Of a stretch of DNA of 64,000 nucleotides, positions 42,890 to 54,758 are shown piece by piece. Both the position numbers and the translations under genes were made by a program. The notes beneath the pieces were generated by a model. That model was not told the DNA's origin, ran no database searches, and was given only the letters and a program-made list of their open reading frames with translations. Source of the DNA: Blepharisma stoltei (lineage: Eukaryota > Ciliophora > Heterotrichea > Heterotrichida > Blepharismidae). Location: the NCBI GenBank assembly GCA_914767885.1, contig CAJZBQ010000048.1, positions 558,001 to 622,000 on the forward strand, read 5' to 3'. Position 1 is the stretch's first letter. Each line of letters begins with the position of its first letter.

Positions 42890-43885
42890 TTATAAAAGGT
42901 AATAGGATATAGATTCCTCCTTTGTTATATGCTCAATACATGCTGCTTGCTCAAGCCTTGATTTCTGATTTTGAGGTTTATTTCCAATTATACTCATCTC
43001 CAATTCCCTTTATAGATTGATATTTTAAATGTATTATATACAGTCTCTCTTCTATATTTGCAGCAATCTTTCATTTACATCATTCAAATTCATAAGGAAT
43101 ATACGAGAAGGAGTTGATATCAATTGAATATAATTGAAGAGTTTTCTATAGCTAGAAAGCAAAATACACATTAAATATCAAGCTATAGTACAAGCAATAA
43201 GTTTTTAGAATTGGTGCCAATATAATTCATCGATTTTATTTAAGTCAAATTTACTAGATAATATAAAATTATCATCCCTTTTACATAATTCAAAGCAATA
43301 GACATTTCTGTTAAAGTATTCAAACCTAATTTTATCAAAAAATAGCCTATTTTTATCAAATTCTGCAAAAATTGAAATTATTACAATTTGAATTTATTGA
43401 GGGAAGAAAATAAGAAATATGTGTTTCTTATACATTTTAACTTAGATAATAATATCTAATGCTCTCTTTACCCTTTTATTAGTTTAGATAATAAGTGTAG
43501 ATATATTTATTTAGAGCAGGCATTTAAAATATTAATCTTTATTTAAAATTGATCAATATGATCTTTTATTATATTTACACATTTCATAAATAATTTTATT
43601 ATAAAGCTGATTAGGCATGGCTGTTAAACCACAACTACACCAAAAAAAAATTAAAAAATAGCTTTTACTTCCAGATTGTAGCTTATGAACTCTATAATTT
43701 CTATCAATTATTGTAGCCCTAAAAGTTAAATATTTACGATAGCAGAATAATTACCATTAGGAAGTTGAGCACAGCATGTGAACATGCCAAGTGATTTATA
43801 AATCTTTAACATTTGCATCTCTTCTCTTTTATTTTCAATATCATAAATAATCAAAGTTGCCTATCAAATTCGAGAGCATTGATAT
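42890..43885 (-). pseudogene. Decayed Kelch-like gene copy
   Basis: Follows the order of the intact gene at 44286-45224 with scattered identity (ATAGATTCCTCCTTTGTTATATGC, TTCATAAGGAATA, ATTCATCGATTT, CAAAGCAATAGACATTT, and the AACATTTGCATCTCTTCTCTT block). Many indels; no open frame. Confidence 0.65.
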
Positions 43886-43916
43886 TTCTAGTCATATAAT
43901 TTATATAGGCAAGCCC

Positions 43917-44085
43917 TATAAACTGCCTTATAAAGGTATGACATTGGAGCTTGAAACTCTCCAGTTGGTCCAGCAACTGGAGAGAAGTCCATTTGCTAAC
44001 TATCCAATTGGTTTACCTGAATGAGTTGGTCCAGCCACTGGAGAGTTTCCAGCTCAAATTTCCTGCCCTTATAGGGCAGTTTATA
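43917..44085. mobile_element. Palindromic MITE (169 bp)
   Basis: Left TATAAACTGCCTTATAAAGG, right complement TATAAACTGCCCTATAAGGG, continuing through AAACTCTCCAGT(T/G)G..TGG on both arms. TA at both ends. Same general design as 9562-9735 (centre with TTGGTCCA palindromes). Lies in the spacer between the decayed and intact Kelch genes. Confidence 0.8.
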
Positions 44086-44285
44086 GGATTTAACTATATT
44101 TACTTTTTACTTATTTTAAATAATAAAAATACATTATGATTGAGTATTATTATCATTTACAAATAATATGTATATTACATTTTAAATATTTTGTGGAGTA
44201 TTCTTATTCTTTTCATGTGCCAATTTTTTTATTTTTATAATTTCAGATTCCTCTCGAGCAAAAGAAGAAGATGAAAGCTATTAAA

Positions 44286-45224
44286 TTAAAATAAATTACA
44301 TGCGGGCTTATTATTCTCGAGCTCAATCAGCTCTTTTCTGTCTAAATTAAATTTGTAGTAGTGTCTTGTCTTTTTGCGGCTCTTATATTCAATACATCCA
44401 ATATAGATTCCTCTTTCATTATATGCCCAAAACACATAAGAAGGGCAAAGGGAAATTATTGAGTTTCCTATTATTTCTCAAACATACTCATCTCCAACTC
44501 TGCTTTCGTAAATTGCTTCACCCTCGCATTCAATCAAATATAATCTCTCTTCTGCGTTTATCAAAATCTTTCTTTTCAGTCATGCAAACTCATAAGGAAT
44601 TACTGAAAAAGAGTCAATATCAACTGAATAAAGCCAAATATTTTTATTCCACACCCCAGAAATCAAAATATTCCTATTAAATGTTATCGAATTGCAATAC
44701 CAATCAGGTTTTGGCATTGGTGCTAATTTAATTCATCGATTTCTATTTAAATCGAATCTGCAAGATAGATTTAAAAGTCCTTGATCATTAGACCCTCCAA
44801 AGCAATAGACACTTGTGTTAAAATATATAACTGATGAATAGAAACAAGGAGTTCCAGATGGTAACTCATAAGCTTTATAATTACTATCAAATATTAGTGT
44901 TGTCCCAAAAAGAGGATACATGCCAAAACAGAATAATTCAGAGTTTGGAAGTAGAGCAGCGCATGAAAACCTGTCTAGGGGCTTTGGAGTCTTCAATCTT
45001 TGCACCTCTTCTCTTTCACTTTTAGTATCATAAATAAACAAATTAACTTTATGCTTATCTAGTTCAAGAAGGTAAAGAGAAGCAGATTGATGGGAAGCTG
45101 CAGCATATTCTTGGTCAGTGCTATTTAGTCCTGAGGAGGCAATAGATACTTCGCTATGTTCGTTTGCATTATTTTTAGCGATTTCAGAGAGACTTAACTG
45201 ATAATTAAGCAAGCACTTTTTCAT
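44286..45224 (-). CDS. Kelch-like repeat protein
   Basis: 312 residues, uninterrupted, with four TGA codons as Trp. N-terminal ~50 residues are Ser/Asn-rich; then blades with YDTKSEREEVQRLKTP, CAALLPNSELFCFGMYP, SVIYFNTSVYCFGGSND and FDLNRNRWIKLAPMPKP, i.e. the GG...W..L.PMP Kelch signature, then weaker blades. A beta-propeller adaptor of unknown partner. Two damaged relatives lie at 42890-43885 and 53884-54758. Confidence 0.75.
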
Positions 45225-45608
45225 ATTTCTTGAATTTAATTAAGTTCTTTTTTAACTAATCAAAAATCTTTCAGTAATCAAACTAAGAACAATATCGACT
45301 AACAGCACTTTGCCGACTGACATTTTTGATGATTTCTTCTCAGATTAATACGACTAAAAAATTTTTTGTATAGGTAAATAGATATTAGACTAAAAGCACT
45401 TTTCCGACTGGCATTTTTGACGGTATCATCTCAGATAATCAAACTAAGAAATAGCTTTAATTGTAGTTTATCATGATGCTTATATCGATACCCTATGCTA
45501 TAGTGCTTAAGTGATTGTAACTTGAATTTGTATCTATAACTAATTATATCGATACCATATAAAACATTGTGGCAAAATCAATATTTTTCAATGAAATTAA
45601 ATAAATAA
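45225..45608. repeat. Intergenic region with a two-copy direct repeat
   Basis: Two ~55 bp copies around GACTAACAGCACTTTGCCG (45297) and GACTAAAAGCACTTTTCCG (45389), each running into CATTTTTGA and ATC/TTC..CTCAGAT. Otherwise AT-rich with no gene. Confidence 0.6.
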
Positions 45609-48600
45609 TTAAGTTATATTTCTATTTTTGTTCATTTCTTCAAGCATTTTAATAACCCCATTAATTTTTGAATCCCAATCTTGCCTTAGCAATTCAATTT
45701 TGCTTTCAACTTTTTCTTCCAATTTCTGTAATTTTTCATTTAAACTTCTTCCTAAATCTTCACCAATATTTTTTAATTCTTCGCTCATATTTTTTTTTAT
45801 CCCCAAAACTTCGTCTTTATATCCATCTATTTTAAATGAAATTTCTTTAATTTTGCCTTGCCATTTATCTGACACATTAGTATCTTGAAAAATATCGCAT
45901 CTCTGTAGATATAGTAATTTTCCTTTTGATCTTAATTTTGCAAGCTCTGACCTCTTCCAAAACATAATAGATTCAAATTCAATGACTAATTGTAGCATTT
46001 CTTTAGAATTTAATTCGTCAGCAATCATTTGGAATCTATCAAAAGTATCCCCTAATGTTGATACTAGCAAATTAAGCATCATAACTACATTAATTAAAGA
46101 AGCCAAGGTAAAGCATGAGTATTGGAAGAAAGAAATTTTTTCGTTATCAAAATTGCCCATATTAAGCTCATAAGTCATTGCCCAAACTTCACCAAGGGAA
46201 AGACTATTATCAAGAGAAGCATAGAGAACTCCAAATGCAAGGGTGGAATACAGAAAAATGACTAAAAATGCAAAAGAATCTGTGAGTGCCATTAAAATCA
46301 GCCTGACATAAAATCTTGTAAAATCAAAAGCACGGAAATATGTCAAGCCTCTGAAAAAATTAAATAAAACCATTGAAAAAGCCAACCCTTTTACATTTTC
46401 GTCACAAACCTCAAAAATCGCCCATAAAATAGATAATATTAATCGCAGCAAATCAATAAAATTTCATATATCAGAAATATAATCTGTAGGCTTAGTAATA
46501 GCTTGCAAAAGTTCATAGAGAGCAAGAATTCCGTTTAGCACAATAAAATTTGTTAATATATAAATGTTAGGATCAAAGATATATCATACCATAGTGATAA
46601 GATTAAGCCAATATATGACTGAAAACGTAATTATTGCTGGCCATAAGTAATCCCATTTTTCTCTTATAAGGGACTGTATAAATAAAGTTTGAAAAATTCC
46701 TTGAGTTTCGCACTCATTCATTTTCTTTAAAAGCTGCAAGCTTTCTTCAGACCCTGCTGTATAGTTGTAGCCTAACGGGCTTCCCCAAAACTGAACAAGG
46801 ATCATATTTTGTTTTGCAGAATCTTTTTCAGTTCCATTTTCCCTAGTAAAAGCAGCTGTATAAATTTTAGAGACAGGAGAAAAAATGGTCATAGGCAATT
46901 CTTCTCTAATTTCATAGAAGCCAATAATGTCTTTATCAGCTCTTCTCACAAATAAAAATTCCAAAAAGGGAACCAAATATAGAGACTTTGTATTAAACAG
47001 CAATGGCACGTCATCACGTATCTGATGGATACAATGGAATAGCTTATAATCATCTTCTAAATTTATAATATAGTTAAGGATTTGATCAATGCATCTTCTT
47101 GAGCTTTTAATAAGCGCGTATGATAATGGGCTCATACCCTGTTGATCTCTAAATATAATAGCTCCGTCATTTAATGCAATTGATAAAAAATCTGCACTGT
47201 CATTTGTGCATAAGGTATGCAAAATATTATATCCAATAGGATATACAATTACTTCAAGGAAATTTTTATCTCATAGCTCTTTGGTTGGCTTTTTAATCCA
47301 ATTGAAAAACTTTTGTCTATATATTTTATCATAATTGCCAGGAATTAAATAAGGAAAAGAGTCACTTCTGTTATTATGCAAATAATTTTCTATATAACGG
47401 AATTCAGTGGTTTTTTTACTTTGAACAACAATGAATTTGGAATCGCCGCTAAATTATGCGTTATGTCATATATCATGAGAGAGCATCATTGTTACCATAA
47501 ATTTTTTCTCTTCGCGATTCCAGATCTTCACGCAGCCGTTTGCATTTAAAATTGCTATATATTTATTGTCTCTTGTTATATCTAAGCTAACTATGCTGCA
47601 ACCGTCATTAATCTTTATGGTTTCAATATCTTTTAGTTGGATTAGATCCCACATCCTGATTTCATCAAGCTGAGAAAAAATAAGAAATCTTTCGTCTTCA
47701 CTTATTTCTAAGCTAGAAATAGGGCTTGAATGATCATCAATAGTGATAATCTTTCTTTTTTCGCTAATATTGAATATTTCTATTACGTTTTCCATACAAA
47801 CCAAAAAATAATTGTTGTCAATTAATTTCAAAAATTTTACTTTTTTTTCCATATGGATACTTTGCATTAGTGTTTTCTCTGGAAAGCTCCAAAACTCCAC
47901 ATTTTGGTTCCTATCTAGTGAAATGATATATTCATTTGTTTTATTAATTTGCAAAAATTCAATGGTATTTTTGTACTCATTATCTTCGCCTGGTTCCTCT
48001 ATATTTTCATAATCTTCTTCTTTTTTTTCAAGTAATTTTGCCATCATGGTCAAAATTTAGGACTCTTAAAAAAATTAAAAGGCTTAAAGGCCACGGAGTT
48101 GCAAGTGGCAATTTTTCTAGAAGGAGAGTGCAGGCTTGGGCTGATACAGACAAGAGGACTAACAGCGTAACACCAATCAGATACTTCTGGAGGAGAGGTG
48201 GTTCCAAAAGGAGACATTGGAGGGTTCCTTAATACCCTGAGCACTACCAGAGGTTAAGAGAGTCCTGTGATGCAGTTTTTTGTTACAAGCAGTTTTCGGG
48301 TGAGTCTCCACGCTAGACTGTGGCCCGGAAGGAAAAGGGATTTGGTGGCTTTAGTGGTTATAGGAATTGCCCGAGGATGGCGCTATCTTGCACCATCCTC
48401 GGGCAATTCAAAAAATGGCCCCACACCGGGAATCGAACCCACGTGTGGGGCCATTTTTGGTGCGTGTAAGTCGATGTTGGCCACACACACCAAAAATGGC
48501 CCCACACGTGGGTTCGATTCCCGGTGTGGGGCCATTTTTGAAATTGCCCGAGGATGGCGCAAGATAGCGCCATCCTCGGGCAATTGCTATAGCTCCACAT

Positions 48601-51600
48601 GAGATAATTTTTGAAAAAGAAGAGAGATAGAGATATTTAGAAAGGTTTAAAAACGGATTTACTTCAGCTACTTTTCATTCGAACTTCAGATTACGCTTAA
48701 TGGTGAGGGGAATTAAGTATAGAATTTTCCCATAGATGGCACTGCTTGCCCTTGGTTGCCCACTGAAAAAATTTTTTGGTTTGACCAAACATATGGTACT
48801 GGTTGAACCAAAAAGTTTTTTCAGTGGGCAATTCAAGGGCAAACTGCACCATCTAAGGGAAATTTCTATATCTGGTGAGTAGATCTATGCCCGCGAAAGG
48901 TGGATTCCATTGGCGCTATTTTCCGTGGTAGGTTTTTTGTGGTAAACCTTTTTTTTTATCGACCCAAAAACAGACCGAGGCTCAGTATCTTTCAGAACTT
49001 TTGGTAATCGTTTGCCAAGGATCAATACCTTAACAGGTGATTCTCCCGACAGACTGTCTGGCGTCACCATTTTTTGGAGATGTCTACAGAAAAAGGGCAT
49101 GAGTTGGAATTAGTCCTCGTGAAATTAACTCTGGAGGGTTAGGGGCTGCAATAAACCAGTGCTAGAATTAATTAACCTAATCTAATCTTCTTTTTCTTCT
49201 GTAGCACCAATTTTACACTTCTTTTGAATATCAAAACATTGTATTGGCCCATAGTAATTGCTAGCTGCAATGAAGTTGCTATCTTTACTTATTGCAAAAC
49301 AAATTGCAATATCCTGATCTTGGAATGTTCTAACTAATTTCATATCTTGAAAAGAATACACATAAATAGAACTTCTACGTAAATTCCCAAAAATAAAATA
49401 TTTATCATCATAAGAAATTTTTACGTCACAAACACCATAATGCACAACAAGTGAAAAAGCAAATTGATTTTCAATAAAGCTTCATACTTTTAATAAAAAA
49501 CGATGATATAGAACTGCATATTTCCCATCCCTAGTCAATTTTAAGTCTGTTTTTAATGGTTCATGATGACTTTCCTCATCCTCAGACTCATCAGAGCTCT
49601 CATGTAAAGAAACTATATAATCTTCTTCTGCTTGTTTTTTTTCTTTATAAATTTGGTAAATTTTAATTTTTCCGTTTTCATGTATGCAGGCTAAATATTC
49701 TTCTTGATTAACAGTCAGTATCTTTACAGCTTTGCATTCAATTCCCTCCAGAGTAGTTATAGGAACTCCTTTATTTAAGTTAAAAATTGTAATAGACCCA
49801 TTTTTGTGTCCACAGTAGACTAAATTGTTTTGTTTTGAGATAGCAACAGCTGTTGCTGGATCCTTCAATTCTGATGAATTATTATTATCAATATCATAAG
49901 TTCTTATAGTGCCTTCATCACAATTAGCAAATATGAATTGATTTCCTTGACTCCCCTCCCATCCTTTGATCGAACGATTGACTGTAAAAATTCCTAAAAA
50001 ATGGGGAATTAACCCCCATCCTTGATCGAACGATTTTCATATCATGCAAAATTTTATATATATAAAAAATATATTAGTTATCAAAAGCTTGGGAAGATGT
50101 ACATAATGAAGCTGTTTTCAAAGACTTTGAGACGACAGAAAGCTACGGAATCAGCCATCCGAAGTGCTTTCGTCATCAACCTAGGCTTAAAAACCCAATA
50201 ATCTAATAAAATAGAGATTCTTTAAAATTTTAAAAAAAAAATTAATTTAATGAGGAACAAATTAAAATTTATACAGTTTAAAGGTGTAGCTAATAAATCA
50301 AAATATTAAAAATTGGTATTTTTATGAAATTAATTCAATTTTTTGCTGTAAAAATAATTATTAAATACTCTTAACACTCTTATTTAAAAGTAAATAAAAT
50401 ATATATATATATTTATTTTATATATAATTTTTTTTTCCCAAAAAAATTTTTTTTAACCCCCTTCCTTGATCGAACGACGGCGAGTCGTTCGATCAAGGAT
50501 GGGGGGGAGTGAGTAAATTCCAAAAACAAGTTACCCCCTTCCTTTGAATGTTTTATATGTCTGATACCCTGTCTTGCATTGATATCTCATATATCAATTG
50601 CTCCACCAATTGACCCAGTGACAATGTATTTACTATCATCAGTAATCTCAATTTGCAAAACATAACCTTCCCTTACAAATAATACTGAGACATTTTTAAT
50701 GTCTTGAATACTAAATCCCCCTCTTCCGTGCGCGAACAAAAAATTTTGTTCGCTCATGGAGGGGGGATAATTTTTTTTTTAAAAAATTTATAAATAAATT
50801 TATATTTCAATTTGCAAAAAATTGGAAAACAAATATTAATTTAATTGTAAAAATTTATGTTTTAAAATACAATTTTATTTCAAATTAAACAGAATTAGCT
50901 AGATTTCGTTATAATAACTATCACTTATGTGCCAAATTTTTTGTTCGCTGGCTTTTTGAGCAAAAAATAGGGATTTTCCCAATGGCTTTGTTCGCTCACG
51001 GAGTGGGAGTAAATATCATTAAATGGCCATCGAAAGAGCCTGCAACAAGAAATTCACCATTAGGAGAGCTCTTCATACAATTGACTTCATATTTGTCGCC
51101 ATCTAACATTTCAACTTCCTTTTCATTTCAGAAATTCCATTTTCTGATGAAGCCTTCTTCATAAGACCCAGAAAAAAGACCATATCCAGCTGTCACTTCT
51201 AAGCAAAGTCATTTATTCTCCCCAATAAACACTCTTTCTTGTATATAGCTTTCTAAATTTCATATGATTATCGTTTTATCATCTGATGCTGAAATTAGGA
51301 AATCTTTTTTAGGGCAAACTTGAAGGCAAACTACACATTTGCTGTGCCCTTTTAGCACAATTTCTGCTTTGGTTTCTAAATTATATATTTTTATAATTCC
51401 ATCAATTCTGCCTATGACGAGCTTATTTAAAAATGTAATCGCGTATTTAATGTCTGAGCCTTTGAAGACTGGATCATTTTCATTAAAATAGTCATGATCA
51501 CTAAATTCTAAGTCACTTGAACCGTCAAATTCAAAGGACTCATAGTTAACTGTCAGCATCTTAATGCTTTTTTCAAGGTTGGCTAAAGGATCGATGGAGT

Positions 51601-51661
51601 ATTTTTCAAGATTTGGATCTTCAATGTTTTCTTTAGTCAGTAATGGTTCAATAAGAGACAT
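45609..51661 (-). CDS. Second WD40/ion-channel fusion; three insertions and one in-frame stop
   Basis: Pieces (minus) 51661-51012, 50713-50513, 49950-49185 and 48011-45609 total 4020 nt (1340 codons). WD40 blades occupy the first ~700 residues (DDKTIIIW, NGEFLVAGSFDGHL, TGSIGGAIDIWD, ANCDEGTIRTYD, CVKIWNREEKKF). A linker (NDSADFLSIALNDGAIIFRD, ankyrin-like) leads to six helices including LLRLILSILWAIFEV, FRGLTYFRAFDFTRFYV and the last helix VVMMLNLLVSTLGDTF, then a coiled coil. Same architecture as 17189-23973 but diverged. One TAA at 47454-47456 (after WHNA) breaks the frame; the relative at 60868-63311 has AAA there. So this is either a recent pseudogene, an allele or a sequence error. The methionine at 48053 belongs to the insertion, not the gene start. 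Confidence 0.7.
48359..48591. mobile_element. MITE family C with tRNA-like B-box sequences
   Basis: Ends TATAGGAATTGCCCGAGGATGG and complement, each with a GCGCC hairpin. The inner arms contain exact GGTTCGATTCC (48511-48521) and its complement (48429-48439), the RNA polymerase III B-box consensus, within a CCCCACACGTGGG stem. No full tRNA fold was found. Confidence 0.8.
48718..48870. mobile_element. MITE family B, second copy
   Basis: TATAGAATTTTCCCATAGATGG to complement, closely matching 18968-19122 including the ACCATATGGT-like centre. Inserted into the retroelement. Confidence 0.88.
49951..50512. mobile_element. CTCC-class IES family J, bounded by TGA (562 bp with one duplication)
   Basis: TGA (49948-49950) then CTCCCCTCCCATCC and two direct copies of TTGATCGAACGATT; right end hairpin of CCTTGATCGAACGA and complement, then GGGGAG and TGA (50510-50512). 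Excision at the trinucleotide joins GNLFLEFT to QGNQFIFANC and restores a WD40 strand. Confidence 0.85.
50714..51011. mobile_element. Family-A MITE IES, shortened copy (298 bp)
   Basis: TAA at both edges; ends ATCCCCCTCTTCCGTGCGCG and CGCTCACGGAGTGGGAG. Removal joins DGHLMIF to SIQDIKNV. Confidence 0.85.
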
Positions 51662-51767
51662 TAAATTATTATAAGGACTGTCAAAAATGATAAAGAAAAG
51701 GATAATCTAATAGGTAAACTTTCATATTACCTATTATTTATATATAAGTATCATCTTTAATGTTTTT

Positions 51768-52097
51768 TTAATTTTCTTCCTGCCTATGAGGACTGAGATC
51801 TTTATTTTTAACTATCAACTTGAAATTTTGGTTATCTATTTCTTGTTTGTAAGAAGAAAATCTAGTAGCAAACCCAGAAGCAAACTTAGAAGCAAACTCA
51901 AACCGAGATGGAAACCTAGAAGGTAATGCATGAGGTAACCAGGAAGAAAATCTAGATGAAAAATCAAAGAAAGCCCAGGAGAAAACAAAGAAGAGATGCT
52001 TGGAAATTGGAAAACGAGAAGAAAAAGAACAATAAGGCTTTTCGGTAACTTGAACCACCAATTTAACCCTAGCCCTTAATTTTCTCAAGTATCTCAT
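51768..52097 (-). CDS. ORF with Phe-Ser-Arg repeats (doubtful gene)
   Basis: 109-codon frame in which FSSRF/PSRF/ASKF-like units recur about ten times (FSSRFPIS, FSSRFSSW, PSRFPSRF, ASKFASGFATRFSS). The DNA is an imperfect minisatellite of ~12 bp units (AGAAGCAAACT-like). It may be a real repetitive protein or simply an open repeat. No family. Confidence 0.25.
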   Translation of the reverse strand: MRYLRKLRARVKLVVQVTEKPYCSFSSRFPISKHLFFVFSWAFFDFSSRFSSWLPHALPSRFPSRFEFASKFASGFATRFSSYKQEIDNQNFKLIVKNKDLSPHRQEEN

Positions 52098-52147
52098 AAC
52101 TAGGATACTTATTAATAATTTAAAAAATTAATATTAAACGCATTACT

Positions 52148-53467
52148 TTTGTAGACAATCACTTATGGTGCGCTTCTTGCAAGCCTGGGTTTTTGACAGC
52201 TAACTATGGTGGGTGCATTGAATCATCACAGCCGAATTGCGAGATAGCTCAAAGTAGTACCTCTTGCGCTCTATGCTTGTCTGGATACTATGCTGATGAT
52301 CAGTACACCTGCATTTCTTGTGGAGTTAATCTTGTAGGCTGCGCCGCTTGCTCTGACTCATCTACCTGCCTAAAATGTTCACCAGGGTATTGGCTTAATT
52401 CCTTATCATGCTCTCCATGCAGTTCGATTTCTAATTGCCAAGCTTGTGATAGTGGTACAATGTGCACTAAATGCAAGGCTACTTATTTTCTTAATGAAAA
52501 TAAAAGCTGTTCTTTTTCTACAATTGATAATTGTGATTTTGTGATGAGCAATGATCCTAGCACTTGTCAACAGTGCTCAGCAGGGTATTTCTGGGATACT
52601 ACTAAATGCAAGGCCTGCAGTGTCCCATTAAGGAATTGTGACACTTGCTCAAGCTCAACGACTTGTTCGCTTTGCAAAACAGGCTATTATTGAAATCTTA
52701 GTCAATGCTCTGCATGCAGAAATGCACTAAAGAATTGTCTAGAGTGCTCTTCAGACGGCACTTCATGCTCAAAATGCAAGAGTGGGTATTACCCTAATCA
52801 TGAAAATAAATGCACTGGATCTGCACTCAATTCTTGTGCTAAAGTTTCTAATGATAGGACTTGTATAGCTTGCCCAAGCAATAAAATTTTTGCCTGCACT
52901 AATGGCGGTGGTGCTTCACTTCCTAACTGCGCCGTTTCCTCTCCTGACAATTCAGCTTGTGTAAAATGCAAGCCTAATTATCAAAACAAAGGAGGAATCT
53001 GTTATGAAAGTAATTTTTATTTAGTGTGCTCTGAAAATTGTTCTGATTGCTCATTAAAAAATATATGCACTATTTGTGATTCAGGCTATTTCCTTTATGA
53101 TAGCAACGGAAAAACAACCTGCATCTGTAACTTTTATTTAGCTTGTACTGACTCGTGCACAGACTGTGAGCCAAATCCAAATTGTTTCTTGTGTGCTGAC
53201 TTAGTTGTTCAAGATGAGAGCTGGTGTAGGATCGATCAAGTAGGCTACAAGATAAGTTTCAGCAATCCTTTTATCATTATTGATTTTGCTCACTCGAGTT
53301 CGAAAATATTAACACTTGCTAGTTTAGAAGCTTTCACTATTAGCAATCAAAATATAGCTACGACCAATTGGTTTATCAGTTCAAGATCAGATACTCAGTT
53401 GCAGATTCAGACTGATAATGTGAGAGAAGCAGATCTTCCAATTAATCTTAAAATCTCATATCGTTAA
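52148..53467 (+). pseudogene. 5'-truncated copy of the Cys-rich secreted protein
   Basis: Open frame with no start codon or signal peptide, beginning VDNHLWCASCKPGF, equivalent to residues after CIDNDHFCDSCKPGF of the gene at 56004-59980. From there to the stop it stays closely similar (CSVPLRNCDTCSSS, CNFYLACTDSC, SNQNIATTNWFISS). Similarity continues about 130 bp past the stop. Likely a duplication fragment; it could be transcribed if joined to another 5' part. Confidence 0.7.
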
Positions 53468-53883
53468 AACTTTTGATTAGTAAAATTAAAGCAAACCTCT
53501 CATTATAAGCATACAAAATCTGCTAAATTTTACGATAAGTATCCACTTTAAATTAGTGTATGAAATTGCAAATAGTGCAATAATTTAGACATATAATCTT
53601 AAATATGAAATAATAAATGAAAATTAAAGCAGCATTTTAATTTTTCAATTCCTGCTCAATTGTTGTGCCTAAAACTTTATTTTACAAAATACCTACTTTT
53701 TAGTTATTTTAAATAATAAAAATACATTTTAATTTAGTATTATTATTTTTTAAAAATAGTATCTATATTATATTTTAAATATTTTGGAATATCCTTGTTC
53801 TTTCATGTGCCAATTTTTTTATTTTTATAATTTCATAATACCATAAAGTTCTCTAAAGCAAAAGAAGATGAAAGCTATTAAAT

Positions 53884-54758
53884 TAAAATAAATTACATGT
53901 GGACTTATTATTCTTGAACTCAATCAGCTCTTTTCTGTCTAAATTAAATTTGTAGTAATGTCTTGTCTTTTTGCGGTTCTTATATTCAATACATCCAATA
54001 TAGATTCCTCTTTCATTATATGCCCAAAACACATAAGAAGAGCAAAAGAAAATTATTGGGTTTCCTATTCTTTCTCAAACGTACTTATCTCCAACTCTGC
54101 TATCTTTCTTTTCAGTCATGCAAACTCATAAGGAATTACTGAAAAAGAGTCAATATCAACTGAATAAAGCCAAATAGTTTTATTCCACACCCCAGAAATC
54201 AAAATATTCCTATTAAATGTTATCAAATTGCAATATCAATCAGGTTTTGGCATTGGTGCTAATTTAATTCATCGATTACTATTTAAATCGAATCTGCAAG
54301 ATAAATTTAAAAGCCCTTGACCATTAGACCCTCCAAAGCAATAGACGCTTTTGTTGAAGTATATAGCTGATGAATAGAAACAAGGAGTTCCAGATGGTAA
54401 TTTATGAGCTTTATATTTACTATCAAATATTAGTGTTGTCCCAAAAAGAGGATACATGCCAAAACAGAATAATTCAGAGTTTGGAAGTAGAGCAGTGCAT
54501 GAAAATATGTCTAGGGCTTTGGAGTCTTCAATCTTTTCACCTCTTCTCTTTCACTTTTAGTGTCATAAATAAACAAATTAACTTTATGCTCATCTCGCTC
54601 AAGAAGGTAAAGAGAAGCAGATTGATGGGAAGCTGCAGCATATTCTTGGCCAGTGCTATTTAGTCCTGAGGAGTAATAGATACTTCGCTATGTTCGTTTG
54701 CATTATTTATAGCGATTTCAGAGAGACTTAATTGATAATTAAGCAAGCACTTTTTCAT
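53884..54758 (-). pseudogene. Kelch-like pseudogene
   Basis: Over 90 percent similar to 44286-45224 by eye. A deleted G in the stretch TCTAGGG(G)CTTTGG near 54512 and a ~60 bp loss near 54100 break the frame. Confidence 0.75.

Larger units (their letters stand above)
48012..49184 (-). mobile_element. Retroelement-like insertion acting as IES (1.17 kb) with nested MITEs
   Basis: Flanked by similar GAAGAAAAAGAAGATTA and GAAAAAAAAGAAGAAGATTA. Minus strand has ATGGTGACGCC (49070). Removal at the TA of the duplication joins TEEKED to YENIEEP in frame. A related, shorter version sits at the same place in the third channel copy (63312 on). Confidence 0.75.

Noticed and set aside
48480-48540. tRNA gene
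   Set aside because: Only the B-box/T-arm matches; no A-box, anticodon arm or acceptor stem could be folded.
48038-48602. Overlapping ORFs around the start of the second channel gene, including the ATG at 48053
   Set aside because: Part of the retroelement and family-C MITE; the coding frame really continues from 49185 across the insertion.
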